A stretch of 53,688 nt of DNA, taken from contig NZ_JACWCT010000067.1 in NCBI RefSeq assembly GCF_016613415.1, positions 1,837 to 55,524 of the forward strand. The letters run 5' to 3'. Position numbers and translations under genes: made by a program. The notes under the pieces were generated by a model that did no database searches, was not told the DNA's origin, and saw only the letters and a program-made list of their open reading frames with translations. How positions within the stretch are numbered: position 1 is the stretch's first letter; every line of letters starts with the position of its first letter. This document shows positions 1 to 9,380 of the stretch, one piece after another. The DNA is from Methylobacterium ajmalii (GTDB taxonomy: Bacteria; Pseudomonadota; Alphaproteobacteria; Rhizobiales; Beijerinckiaceae).

Positions 1-68
1 ACCGTCCGGGGCCGGCCGGCGCCGCCGCCGGACGCGGGCTGGTACCCGCCCTGTGGTCGGGCCGGCCG

Positions 69-1421
69 ATGCGGGCGCGGCTGATGGTGGTGGTCGTCCT
101 CATCGACCTCGTCGCGGCGGCGATCTCCGGGGCGGTCATCATCCACAAGGCGCGCAGCGCGACCGAGGTCGAGACCGCGGCCTCGCTGGCGGTGGTCGAG
201 CCGCTGGTGGCCGAGACCCTGCAGGCCCTTCAGGACGCCCCCCTGCCGGGCCTGTTCCGCACCCTGGCGCTGCGCTTCCAGGGGCTGCGCCACGTCCGGG
301 TGACCCTGCTCGATGCCGCGAACCAGCCGGCCGGGACCGGCCCGCGCCATGAGGGCCGGCGGCGCGCCCCGGGCTGGTTCGCGGCGCTGATCGCCCCGCC
401 GGCGCAACGCCACGAGGTGCCGCTGGTGCTGCGCGGCGTCCGCATCGGCACGGCGCTCGTCACCGCCGAACCCTCCGACGAGATCGACGAGGTCTGGGGC
501 TATGCCCTGGCCCTGGGTCTCACCGGCCTGTCGCTCAGCCTCGCCATGCTGGCGATCCTCTACGTCGCCTTCGGGAGAATCCTGAGCCCACTCGCCCAGC
601 TCGCCGCCGGGCTGACCCGGCTGGAGCAGCAGGATTACGGCGCCCGGGTCGACCGGCCCGACACCCGCGAGCTGGCCGTCATCGCCGCCCGGTTCAACCG
701 CCTCGCCGAGGCGCTCGGGGCGGCCCGGGCCGCCAACCTGCGGCTCCACCGTCGCCTGCTCACCGCCGAGGAGGACGAGCGCCGGCGCACCGCGCTGGAA
801 CTCCACGACGAGTTCGGCCCGTGCCTGTTCGCGCTCGAGGCCAATTCCTCCTCGATCGCCCGCATCGCCACGACCCTCGACGAGCCGGCGCGCGGCCGCC
901 TGACCCAGCGCACCGACGACATCGCGGCGATCGTCAAGCGGGTGCAGACCATCAACCGGGCGCTCCTCAACCGCCTGCGCCCGGCCGGGCTCGGCCAGGT
1001 GCCGCTCGCCCGCTGCCTCGAGCTCCTGGTGCGCGAGGCCGCCCGGCACCACCCGGAGATCGCGGTCGAGGGCCGCTTCGCGCCGCTCAAGGACGGCTAC
1101 GGCGACCTCGTCGACCTGACCGTCTATCGCTGCGTGCAGGAGGGGCTGACCAACGCGCTCCGCCATGCCGGGGCGGAGCGGGTGAGCGTTGCGGTCGCCG
1201 AGGAGGCCGACGGCAGCGTGCGCCTCGCCGTCGAGGACGACGGCGCCGGCCTTGGGCCGGACCGGGGCGACGACCGGACCGGGGGGCGGGGTCTCGCCGG
1301 CATGCGCGAGCGGGTCGAGGCGCTCGGCGGCCGGCTGGCGCTCGTCCCGCGCATGCCCGGCACGGCCCTGCGGATCGTGCTGCCCGCCGGCCCCGAGACT
1401 CCCGAGGAGGCATCGCCGTGA
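69..1421 (+). CDS. Sensor histidine kinase, NarL/UhpB type (HisKA_3)
   Basis: Membrane-bound sensor kinase of 450 aa that should autophosphorylate and pass the phosphate to the regulator encoded next. Hydrophobic segments near residues 5-26 and 142-168 flank a periplasmic sensor of about 115 aa. A HAMP linker follows (about 168-220), then the dimerisation helix with the HisKA_3 H-box ERRRTALELHDEFG, in which His246 is the likely phosphorylation site. The ATPase domain shows the N box (EGLTNALRHAG), the G1 box (VEDDGAGLG) and a G2-like box (GRGLAGMRERVEALGG). The frame is open back to the window edge; ATG 69 is chosen because the first transmembrane helix follows at once, but no clear ribosome site precedes it. 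The stop overlaps the next start in a GTGA. The signal sensed cannot be told from the sequence. Confidence 0.9.
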   Translation: MRARLMVVVVLIDLVAAAISGAVIIHKARSATEVETAASLAVVEPLVAETLQALQDAPLPGLFRTLALRFQGLRHVRVTLLDAANQPAGTGPRHEGRRRAPGWFAALIAPPAQRHEVPLVLRGVRIGTALVTAEPSDEIDEVWGYALALGLTGLSLSLAMLAILYVAFGRILSPLAQLAAGLTRLEQQDYGARVDRPDTRELAVIAARFNRLAEALGAARAANLRLHRRLLTAEEDERRRTALELHDEFGPCLFALEANSSSIARIATTLDEPARGRLTQRTDDIAAIVKRVQTINRALLNRLRPAGLGQVPLARCLELLVREAARHHPEIAVEGRFAPLKDGYGDLVDLTVYRCVQEGLTNALRHAGAERVSVAVAEEADGSVRLAVEDDGAGLGPDRGDDRTGGRGLAGMRERVEALGGRLALVPRMPGTALRIVLPAGPETPEEASP

Positions 1422-2050
1422 CCCGCATCGTCGTGGTCGACGACCACCCGATCGTGCTGCGCGGGGCCAGCCGGCTGCTGGAAGACACCGGCGCCGAGGT
1501 GTGCGAGGCCGCGAGCCTGTGCCGGGGCTACCGGGCGATCCTGCGCCACCGGCCGGACGTGGCGGTGATCGACCTCACCTTCCCGGGCCGCGACCTCGGC
1601 GGCCTCGCGCTGATCGGACGGGTGCGCAAGCGGGCGCCCGCGACCCGCATGATGGTGTTCAGCATGCATGCCGATCCGGCGGTGGTGGCCCGGGCGCTCG
1701 CCGCCGGCGCCGTCGGCTACGTGCTCAAGGATGCGCCCGCCGGCGACCTGGTCCGGGCCTACGAGCAGGTCCGGGCCGGCCGGCCCTACCTCGACGGGAC
1801 GCTCGCCACCGAGGTCGCCCTGCTCCAGGCCGACCCGCGCCGGACGATGCTGGGCGCCCTCACCCCGCGCGAGCGCCGCGTCCTCACGCTGCTGGCCGAG
1901 GGTCGGGGCTACACGGCGATCGCCGACGATTTGTCGGTCAGCTACAAGACCGTGACCAACGCCTGCGCGGCCCTGCGCCAGCGCTTCGGGCTCGGGACCC
2001 TGACCGAGCTGACGCATTTCGCCGTGCGCCATGCGGGGGATCTGCGCTGA
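1418..2050 (+). CDS. Two-component response regulator, NarL/FixJ (LuxR HTH)
   Basis: Cytoplasmic DNA-binding regulator of 210 aa, the cognate partner of the preceding kinase. The receiver domain (about 1-125) carries the acidic pair DD at 8-9, the phospho-acceptor Asp52 (VAVIDLTFPG) and the conserved Lys in YVLKDA. The LuxR-type helix-turn-helix (about 146-207) begins LTPRERRVLTLLAEG. The GTG start overlaps the kinase stop by four bases and has an excellent ribosome site (GAGGAGG at 1404-1410), so the two genes are translationally coupled. The target genes are unknown. Confidence 0.92.
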   Translation: MTRIVVVDDHPIVLRGASRLLEDTGAEVCEAASLCRGYRAILRHRPDVAVIDLTFPGRDLGGLALIGRVRKRAPATRMMVFSMHADPAVVARALAAGAVGYVLKDAPAGDLVRAYEQVRAGRPYLDGTLATEVALLQADPRRTMLGALTPRERRVLTLLAEGRGYTAIADDLSVSYKTVTNACAALRQRFGLGTLTELTHFAVRHAGDLR

Positions 2051-2373
2051 GGCGCTCGGAGCCCGGATCGGCTCGGGTTTTCGCCGAGGGAAACGAGCGT
2101 CATCGACCGTTTGCGCAGGCCGGCGATGTCCGCCCCGCGCCCCGTGCCGAGACGAGGGGATAATCGGGACGGGAGGACCGTCGCCGATCCGCTCGACGAC
2201 ATAGGCAGATGCGAGCGGATACCTCCCTTCGAGGGGGCCAGCGCCGCGGTAAGGCCTTCAGAGCTTTCGGCAGACGCCGTCCCCCCGGCAACGTCACGAG
2301 CGGTTAAACCCGTTCGGCGTAAGACATCGTCGCGTTCTCGCCTCGGCGAGGCGATGTGGGGGCGGAACGGCGC
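2051..2373. other. Intergenic region, 323 bp
   Basis: No convincing coding frame was found between the response regulator and the GGDEF gene. Just after the regulator stop there is a short possible stem (GAGCC/GGCTC) followed by GTTTT at about 2059-2083, which could be a weak terminator. The rest presumably holds the promoter of the downstream gene; no strong consensus promoter is visible. Confidence 0.4.
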
Positions 2374-3825
2374 ATGTCGGACGATCAGCATGAGGCGCTC
2401 CGGCAAAAGGCCCTGGCCGAGATCGCCCTCCTCGATACGCCGCCCGAGCGCGAGTTCGATGCCCTGGCGAAGCTCGCACAACGCATGCTCGGCACCGGCA
2501 TGTCCTCGATCACCCTGATCGCCCCGGAGCGCCAGTGGTTCAAGGCCCGCTGCGGGCCCCTCGCCCCGCAGACCCCGCGGGACGGGGCGTTCTGCCCGGT
2601 CGTGGTCGAGACCGGGGCGCCGCTCGTCGTCGCGGATGCCTGCCTCGATCCCCGCTTCGCCGGGAGCCCGTTCGTCACGGGCGCACCGAACATCCGCTTC
2701 TACGCCGGCGTCCCGGTTCGCGTTCAGCGGCCCGGCGGCGACCCGGTGACGGTCGGGACGCTCTGCGTCCTCGACGCGCGACCGCGCGAGCCGACGCCGA
2801 TCGACCTGGAGGTTCTGGAGGGACTGGCCTGCCTCGCGGAGGCGCTGATCGAGTCCCGGTCCGTCGCGCTTCGCGCCGCCGAGGCCGCGGAGGAGCACCG
2901 TCGGACCGCAGAGCGGCTGGAGCGCGAGCGGCGCCAGTTCAAGCAGGCCGAACGCATGGCCGACATGGGATCGTACCGATACGACATCGAGAAGCGGTCG
3001 ACGGAGTGGTCGGACGGTGTCTTCGCCATCCACGAACGCCCCGTCGCCGCCGGCGTCCCGGGCGAGGACATCCTGCACTACTTTCCCGAGCCCGACCGCA
3101 CCGCGTTCGTCGCCGCGGTGATGCGCACGCTGGAGACGGGCGAGCCGTTCGAACTGGATGCCGATTTCGTCACCGCCAAGGGCAATGCGCGGCGCGTGCG
3201 GTGTTCGTGCGAGATCGAGCTCGCCAAGGGCAAGCCGGTCGCCCTCATCGGCCTGATCCAGGACATCACCGAGCGTCACGACCTGGAGCAGCGTCTGCGT
3301 CATCTGGCCCGCACCGACGACCTGACTCAGCTGGCCAACCGCGTCGAGTTTCACCGGGTTCTCGATGCCCGGCTGCGGGACGCACGCGCCGCGGACGGCG
3401 ACGTGGCCGTCCTGCTGATCGACCTCGACGGCTTCAAGGGCGTCAACGACGCCCTCGGCCATGCCGCGGGCGACGCGGTGTTGCGCCGGGTCGCCGATCG
3501 GCTGCGCGCCTCCTGCAATGCCGGGAGCTTTCCGGCGAGGCTGGGGGGCGACGAGTTCGCCGTCGTGCTGCCCGCCGATGTCGACGGCGTGGGAGTGGAC
3601 CGGACGGTGCAGCGCCTCCTGCACGACCTCGAGATCGTCATGGAAGGTCCCGGCCACATCGCTCGCGTCACGGGAACGATCGGGATCGCGTGGTCGAGCA
3701 CGGCCGGGCAAGACCGCGACAGGCTCCTGCGGCAGGCCGATGCGGCGCTCTACGTCGCCAAGCGCACCCGGAAGGGAACGGCGGCGACCTACAGGATCGA
3801 CGCGGACGACCGGCAGGCGGGGTGA
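2374..3825 (+). CDS. GAF-PAS-GGDEF diguanylate cyclase
   Basis: Soluble 483-aa protein predicted to make cyclic di-GMP from two GTP. Domains in order: GAF (about 25-160), a short coiled linker (about 165-195), PAS (about 195-300, ending in the typical QDITERHDLEQRL linker) and GGDEF (about 308-475). The catalytic GGDEF is intact at 391-395, and the upstream metal and nucleotide residues are present (LLIDLDGFKGVND). The RxxD inhibitory site normally five residues before GGDEF is missing (NAGS at that place), so product feedback through that site is unlikely. ATG 2374 is preferred over an upstream GTG at 2356 because a purine-rich ribosome site (about 2358-2364) precedes it. The input signal is unknown; no transmembrane segment is present. 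Confidence 0.88.
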   Translation: MSDDQHEALRQKALAEIALLDTPPEREFDALAKLAQRMLGTGMSSITLIAPERQWFKARCGPLAPQTPRDGAFCPVVVETGAPLVVADACLDPRFAGSPFVTGAPNIRFYAGVPVRVQRPGGDPVTVGTLCVLDARPREPTPIDLEVLEGLACLAEALIESRSVALRAAEAAEEHRRTAERLERERRQFKQAERMADMGSYRYDIEKRSTEWSDGVFAIHERPVAAGVPGEDILHYFPEPDRTAFVAAVMRTLETGEPFELDADFVTAKGNARRVRCSCEIELAKGKPVALIGLIQDITERHDLEQRLRHLARTDDLTQLANRVEFHRVLDARLRDARAADGDVAVLLIDLDGFKGVNDALGHAAGDAVLRRVADRLRASCNAGSFPARLGGDEFAVVLPADVDGVGVDRTVQRLLHDLEIVMEGPGHIARVTGTIGIAWSSTAGQDRDRLLRQADAALYVAKRTRKGTAATYRIDADDRQAG

Positions 3826-3864
3826 GCCCGTCCCGGCTGCGGCGCGCGGGGACGGTCCGTCCCC

Positions 3865-5133
3865 CTACAACGCCTCCCCCCGCATCAGCCGCGGCTGGCG
3901 CCCGCGCAGGCCTGCCGCCTCGCGGATGAACAGGCGCTTCAGGCCCGGCATCCGGTCGACGAGGCCGAGGCCGAGGTCGCGGGCGAGGCGCACCGGGAGG
4001 GCGTCGGTGGAGAACAGGCGGTTGAGTCCGTCGGTGGCCGCCCCCATAGCCAGGGTGTCGAAGCGGCGGCTGCGCTCGTAGGCCTCCAGCGCCTCGGGGC
4101 CGCCGGGGTCGAGGCCGAGGCGCATCGTGTCGGCGAGGGATTCCGCCAGGGCGGCGGCGCTGCGCAGGCCCAGGTTCAGGCCCTGGCCGGCGATCGGGTG
4201 GATGACGTGGGCGGCATCTCCGAGCAGCAGCAGGCGCCTGGCGCCGAAGCGCCGGGCGATGCCGAAGGCGAGCGGGTAGGCCTTGAGCGGCGATTCGAGG
4301 GCAATGCGTCCGAGCGCCAGGCCGAAGCGGCGCTCGACCTCCATCAGGGCCTCCTCCGGCCCGCCGCCGAGGAGCGCCGGCACGTCGGCCTGGCGCTCGG
4401 TCCAGACGATCGAGGAGCGGTGGCCGAGGGAGCCGCCGGGGGGAAGCGGCAGCACCGCGAAGGGGCCGGAGGGCAGGAAGTGCTCGATCGCCCGGCCCTC
4501 GTGGTCGCGCTCGTGCGCCACCGTCGCGACGATGCCCGATTGCGGGTAGGACCAGCCGACCCAGCCGATGCCGGCGGCCTCGCGCAGGCGCGAGCGGGCG
4601 CCGTCGGCCGCCACCACGAGGTCGGCGCGGAGCGCGCGCCCGTCCGGCAGGCGCGCGACGATGCGGTCGGCTTCCGGTACGGCCGCCTGGACCGGGCTCG
4701 CCTCCAGCACCACCCCGGCGGCGACGGCGGCGTCCCGCAGGGCAGCGAGCAGGCCGCCGCCCTCGACCATGTGGGCGAAGGGCTCGCCCTCGGCCACCTC
4801 GCCCTCGAAGGTCAGGAAGGTCGGCCGCACCGGGTCGGCGAGGCGGCTGTCGGTGATCACCATCTCGCGGATCGGCTGGGCGCTCGCGGAGACCGCGTCC
4901 CAGACGCCGAGGCGCGCGAGCATCCGCCGGGCGGCCGCCGCCACCGCGTAGGCGCGCAGGTCCCGGGGGGCGTCCGCGCGGCCGAAGGCCGGGTCGCAGA
5001 CCGTGATCCGCACCGCCTCGCCGAGGGTCTGGCGCAGGGCGAGCGCCAGAGCGAGCCCCGGCAGCCCCCCGCCCGCGACCACGATCTCCCGCGCCGCCGC
5101 CCGCCGCCCGCTCACGCCTTCACCCTGCGCCAT
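3865..5133 (-). CDS. UbiH/UbiF-family FAD-dependent hydroxylase
   Basis: FAD monooxygenase of 422 aa related to the ring hydroxylases of ubiquinone biosynthesis (UbiH/UbiF/UbiI/UbiL). The N-terminal dinucleotide fold starts IVVAGGGLPGLALALAL. The C-terminal FAD motif reads LLLGDAAHVIHPIAGQGLNLGL, whose HPxAGQGxNxGxRD-like part is typical of UbiH proteins (here RS replaces RD). A longer reading frame to 5214 exists, but ATG 5133 is favoured because the nucleotide fold begins a few residues later. It is divergent from the thioesterase with 133 bp between. Which ring position it hydroxylates cannot be decided from sequence alone; several homologues with different specificity exist in alphaproteobacteria. 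Confidence 0.85.
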   Translation of the reverse strand: MAQGEGVSGRRAAAREIVVAGGGLPGLALALALRQTLGEAVRITVCDPAFGRADAPRDLRAYAVAAAARRMLARLGVWDAVSASAQPIREMVITDSRLADPVRPTFLTFEGEVAEGEPFAHMVEGGGLLAALRDAAVAAGVVLEASPVQAAVPEADRIVARLPDGRALRADLVVAADGARSRLREAAGIGWVGWSYPQSGIVATVAHERDHEGRAIEHFLPSGPFAVLPLPPGGSLGHRSSIVWTERQADVPALLGGGPEEALMEVERRFGLALGRIALESPLKAYPLAFGIARRFGARRLLLLGDAAHVIHPIAGQGLNLGLRSAAALAESLADTMRLGLDPGGPEALEAYERSRRFDTLAMGAATDGLNRLFSTDALPVRLARDLGLGLVDRMPGLKRLFIREAAGLRGRQPRLMRGEAL

Positions 5134-5266
5134 CTCGTGACCGCCCGCTGCACATCCGTCGGGCACGGCTCTTAGCACGTCGGGCGGCGCCGCGCGTCGC
5201 TTGACGGCGCGCATCGGCCTGCGTCAGCTACGCGCCCCTCCCCCCTCCAAGCCCGGACACCTTCCC

Positions 5267-6145
5267 TTGCGCGCGGTCGCCGAACTCCTCGACATCCTCG
5301 ACCTGGAGACGCTCGAGCAGAACCTCTTCCGAGGCCGCTCGCCGAAGGACCGCTGGCAGCGGGTCTATGGCGGCCAGGTGATCGGCCAGGCCCTCGTCGC
5401 GGCGACCCGCACCGTGCCGGCGGAGCGCCGGCCGCACTCCCTCCACGCCTACTTCCTGCTCGGCGGCGACCCGAAGGTGCCGATCGTCTACGAGGTCGAC
5501 CGCATCCGGGACGGCCGCAGCTTCACGACGCGCCGGGTGGTGGCGATCCAGCACGGCCGGCCGATCTTCTCGATGTCGGTGTCCTACCACGTCGAGGAGC
5601 CGGGCTTCGACCACCAGGCCCCGATGCCCGCGGTGCCGATGCCCGAGGACCTGCCGGGCGAGGGCCTGCTCAAGGCCTCGGTGATGCCCCGCATGCCCGA
5701 GCCGGTCCGGGCCTATTTCGAGCGCGAGCGGCCGATCGAGCTGCGCCCGGTCGAGCTCGAGCGCTACGGCGAGCGCAAGCCCGGCTCGTCGCGCTTCCAC
5801 GTCTGGATCCGGGCGACCTCGCGGCTGCCGGACGACCCCGCCATCCACCAGGCGGTGCTGGCCTACGCCTCCGACATGACGCTCCTCGACACCTCGCTCA
5901 GCCCGCACGGCCGCACGGTGTTCGAGAGCGAGATCCAGCCGGCGAGCCTCGACCACGCCCTGTGGTTTCACCGCCCGTTCCGGGCCGACGAGTGGCTGCT
6001 CTACGCCCAGGACAGCCCGAGCGCCTCCGGCGGCTGCGGCTTTGCCCGCGGCCTGATCTTCACCCGCGACGGCACGCTCGTGGCCTCGGTCGCCCAGGAG
6101 GGCATGATCCGCGAGAAGCGCACGCCGCCGGAGCCCGAGGCCTGA
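5267..6145 (+). CDS. tesB: Acyl-CoA thioesterase II
   Basis: Cytoplasmic double-hotdog thioesterase (292 aa; E. coli TesB is 286) that hydrolyses acyl-CoA to fatty acid and CoA. Hallmarks are VYGGQVIGQAL, the first-hotdog segment DGRSFTTRRV, and the active-site region of the second hotdog (ASDMTLLDTSLSPHG with the catalytic Asp, SLDHALWFHRPFRADEW, and VASVAQEGMIR with the catalytic Gln). There is no ATG start. TTG 5267 gives the family length; an earlier TTG at 5201 would add 22 residues of low-complexity sequence. The start is uncertain; the function is not. Confidence 0.9.
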   Translation: MRAVAELLDILDLETLEQNLFRGRSPKDRWQRVYGGQVIGQALVAATRTVPAERRPHSLHAYFLLGGDPKVPIVYEVDRIRDGRSFTTRRVVAIQHGRPIFSMSVSYHVEEPGFDHQAPMPAVPMPEDLPGEGLLKASVMPRMPEPVRAYFERERPIELRPVELERYGERKPGSSRFHVWIRATSRLPDDPAIHQAVLAYASDMTLLDTSLSPHGRTVFESEIQPASLDHALWFHRPFRADEWLLYAQDSPSASGGCGFARGLIFTRDGTLVASVAQEGMIREKRTPPEPEA

Positions 6146-6736
<591 letters not shown>

Positions 6737-6818
6737 GGCGCTGCCCGGGCGGGGCCCGGTCCCGCGCCCCGCCGCCCCCTTCACGCCATCGCCTTATTCC
6801 ATCGGGAGTTTTTCTTCC

Positions 6819-8324
6819 ATGAAGCTTCGCAACGTCCTGGCTCTGGGCCTGGGAGGCGCCGCGCTGGCGCTCCTCCTGGTGGAGCCGTCCCTGGCGCAGA
6901 CGCCGACGGTCGAGGCGGCGCCGGCCGCCGCCGCGGCGGCCCCGGTGCCCAACAAGGGCGACACCGCCTGGATGCTGATCTCGTCGGCGCTGGTGCTGAT
7001 GATGTCGGTGCCCGGCCTGGCGCTGTTCTACGGCGGCCTCGTGCGCACCAAGAACATGCTGTCGCTGCTGACCCAGGTCTTCGCGATCGTCAGCCTCGCC
7101 TGCATCGTCTGGGTGTTCTTCGGCTACAGCCTCGCCTTCACCAACGGCGGCGGCCTCAACGATTTCGTTGGCGGCTTCTCGAAGGCGTTCCTGCGCGGCG
7201 TCGACGCCAACTCGACCGTCGCCACCTTCTCGAACGGCGTCGTCATCCCCGAATACGTCTACATCTGCTTCCAGATGACGTTCGCGATGATCACCCCGGC
7301 GCTGATCGTCGGCGCCTTCGCGGAGCGGATGAAGTTCTCGGCCCTGATGCTGTTCAGCCTGCTGTGGCTGGTGTTCATCTACTTCCCGATGGCCCACATG
7401 GTCTGGTACTGGGGCGGCCCGGATGCGGTCGGCAACGCCGCCAAGGCGCTGGCGGCGGCCACCGACGAGGCTTCCAAGAAGGCGGCGCAGGACGCCCTCG
7501 ACGCCGTCAACGCCGATGCCGGCCTACTATTCAAGTGGGGCGCCCTCGACTTCGCCGGCGGCACCGTGGTGCACATCAACGCGGGCATCGCCGGCATCGT
7601 CGGCTGCCTGATGCTCGGCAAGCGCATCGGCTACGGCCGCGACCTGCTCGCCCCGCACTCGCTCACCATGACGATGATCGGCGCCTCGCTGCTGTGGGTC
7701 GGCTGGTTCGGCTTCAACGCCGGCTCCAACCTGGAGGCCAACGGCTCGGCCGCGCTCGCGATGATCAACACCTTCGTGGCCACCGCGGCGGCCGGCCTGT
7801 CCTGGCTCCTCGTCGAGTGGGCCGCCAAGGGCAAGCCCTCGCTGCTGGGCATGCTCTCGGGCGCGGTCGCCGGCCTCGTCGCCGTCACCCCGGCCTGCGG
7901 CTTCGCCGGCCCGATGGGCTGCATCGTGCTCGGCCTCGTCGCCGGCGCCGTCTGCTTCGTGATGTGCTCGACCGTCAAGAACGCGCTCGGCTACGACGAC
8001 TCCCTCGACGTCTTCGGCGTGCACTGCGTCGGCGGCATCCTGGGCGCGCTCGCCACCGGCATCCTGGTCAACCCGGCGCTCGGCGGCGTCGGCGCCCCGG
8101 ACTACGCCGCGAAGCCCGGCGAGCTCGTCGCCGCGGCCTACGAGTTCGGCCCGGCCTTCCTGGCCCAGGCCAAGGCGGTCGGCTTCACCATCGTCTGGTC
8201 GGGCGTCGGCTCGGCGATCCTCTACAAGATCGTCGACGTTGTCGTCGGCCTGCGGGTGACGCAGGACGAGGAGCGCGAGGGCCTCGACCTCGCCGACCAC
8301 GGCGAGCGGGCCTACAACTACTGA
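6819..8324 (+). CDS. amtB: Ammonium transporter
   Basis: Inner-membrane ammonium channel of 501 aa with a cleavable signal peptide (about 1-27, ending SLAQ) and eleven expected transmembrane helices. The conserved D-F-A-G-G-x-V-V-H-I block (first pore histidine) and DVFGVHCVGGILGAL (second pore histidine) are both intact. An insertion of about 30 residues rich in Ala/Lys/Asp follows the AHMVWYWGG motif, a common variation in alphaproteobacteria. A ribosome site (GGGAG, about 6801-6805) precedes ATG 6819. GlnK from the gene just upstream should bind its cytoplasmic face. Confidence 0.96.
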   Translation: MKLRNVLALGLGGAALALLLVEPSLAQTPTVEAAPAAAAAAPVPNKGDTAWMLISSALVLMMSVPGLALFYGGLVRTKNMLSLLTQVFAIVSLACIVWVFFGYSLAFTNGGGLNDFVGGFSKAFLRGVDANSTVATFSNGVVIPEYVYICFQMTFAMITPALIVGAFAERMKFSALMLFSLLWLVFIYFPMAHMVWYWGGPDAVGNAAKALAAATDEASKKAAQDALDAVNADAGLLFKWGALDFAGGTVVHINAGIAGIVGCLMLGKRIGYGRDLLAPHSLTMTMIGASLLWVGWFGFNAGSNLEANGSAALAMINTFVATAAAGLSWLLVEWAAKGKPSLLGMLSGAVAGLVAVTPACGFAGPMGCIVLGLVAGAVCFVMCSTVKNALGYDDSLDVFGVHCVGGILGALATGILVNPALGGVGAPDYAAKPGELVAAAYEFGPAFLAQAKAVGFTIVWSGVGSAILYKIVDVVVGLRVTQDEEREGLDLADHGERAYNY

Positions 8325-8382
8325 GGCTCGGCGGCCGGGGCGGGTGCGCCCCGGCCGCACATGCCGCAGAACACATGCGTAG

Positions 8383-8416
8383 AGAGAGCCCCGGTGCCGT
8401 TGCACCGGGGCTCTCT
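8383..8416 (+). terminator. Rho-independent-type terminator after amtB
   Basis: A perfect 15-bp stem (8383-8397 paired with 8402-8416) with a CGTT loop, followed by a moderately T-rich stretch (TCTTCTATTTG). It lies 58 bp after the amtB stop, and could also act on the convergent decayed HEPN gene. Confidence 0.85.
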
Positions 8417-8465
8417 TCTATTTGAACCGACCGGTCGTCAGCGGTTCACGGAAGCACGGCGGTCC

Positions 8466-8861
8466 TCAGGACCCGATCTTGGATCGCAACTCCACGAGCA
8501 AGGCTTCTGCCCGAGCGACAGCCCAAGCTGCCTCGTCCTGGCCGGGCGGCTCCGCGGTACAATCGGCCGGCATCCTGATTTCATGCACGCGGTGGAGCGC
8601 CCGTCAGAAGACGGCGTCGACGTACCCGGTCTGAACCAGGTCCCTCCCGAAGGCCGCGATCAGGCTGCGATGGGTCTCGCTTCCGGACCCGGCGACGGCA
8701 TGCCCCGAAGCCAGCAATGCTGCCTGGGCCGCATCGAACATCGAGTAGTACGCACGATTGCACGCGCCATCGAGATCGCCGGCCGCGAGAAGCATCCGGG
8801 CCGATCGCGCCGCTCGCTCGGCTTTCTGCAAGTAGCGGGCAGGAGTGGCTCGCCCGGGCAC
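8466..8861 (-). pseudogene. HEPN-domain protein interrupted by an in-frame TGA
   Basis: The frame from GTG 8861 to TGA 8466 encodes a 131-codon HEPN protein of normal family length but carries a TGA at codon 86 (8604-8606). Before it the sequence is a typical HEPN N-terminal half (KAERAARSARMLLAAGDLDG, then ACNRAYYSMFDAAQAALL). After it the same frame continues the family pattern (RALHRVHEIRMPAD, then AWAVARAEALLVELRSKIGS). HEPN proteins beside a minimal nucleotidyltransferase usually form a toxin-antitoxin or similar pair. The sequence shows the frame continuing through the stop; that this is true decay rather than a sequencing error or recoding is inference, supported by damage in the partner gene. 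Confidence 0.75.
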
Positions 8862-9124
8862 AAGCGAAGCCCGTCCCGCTTGATCGCGGCGATCAACCCC
8901 GGATTGCTGAAGGCCTCCGGCCGCTCGAACTCGTCCTTCCAGAGCGGGACGGCCTGCACCAGGACGCCCGTTTCCAGCATCACCGTGAAGGCGATCTCCG
9001 CCATCTCGCCGGCGATCCGGTAGCGCTCGCCGGTCGGACCGCTCAGGATCAAGGCGAGGGCGGCATCGCTGTCATCATCATGCGTGCCGCGGGCGCGGCT
9101 GCCGAACAGCACGACGTCCTTCAC
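8660..9124 (-). pseudogene. Minimal nucleotidyltransferase (MNT), apparently degenerate
   Basis: The open frame holds a nucleotidyltransferase core with VVLFGSRARGTHDDDSDAA. The GS motif is followed at the right distance by D-A-A where the family needs D-x-D, so the second metal-binding aspartate is lost (codon GCC at 9059-9061). Family similarity extends upstream of the GTG at 9124 (RIVVRHLVGRDPV), back to a stop at 9221-9223, with no ATG, GTG or TTG before it. A short ATG at 9224 runs in a different frame. At the other end the protein should stop near residue 90 (KRDGLRL), but the frame runs on about 60 residues over the HEPN gene. Missing start, lost catalytic residue and missing stop together indicate decay. 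In intact modules this enzyme modifies or neutralises the HEPN partner. Confidence 0.65.
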
Positions 9125-9380
9125 CGGGTCGCGCCCAACGAGGTGCCGTACGACGATCCGTGCCGCCCGCGCGGTCTCGGGATCGGACAGGACGGGAGCG
9201 GGCAGGGGCGCCTCACGCGTTCATGACGGGATTTGATCCGGTCGCCCGGAAAAGTCCAGCAGAGCCAGCACCTTCCCGCCACCCTCCGGCCAAGTTGCAA
9301 GATCCGGTTAGCCTTAAACCACCATTAACCGCACCGCCCCATCCTCACGGTCCAGTTCCGCGTACCCGGTATCGTCCCGC

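Noticed and set aside
2083..2110. GGAAA...CGTT resembling an EcfG general-stress promoter
   Set aside because: The first box has GGAAA rather than GGAAC, and the spacing is 15 rather than 16-17.
1942..3711. A 589-residue minus-strand frame over the response regulator and GGDEF gene
   Set aside because: Covers two well-supported genes and has low-complexity composition; a GC shadow.
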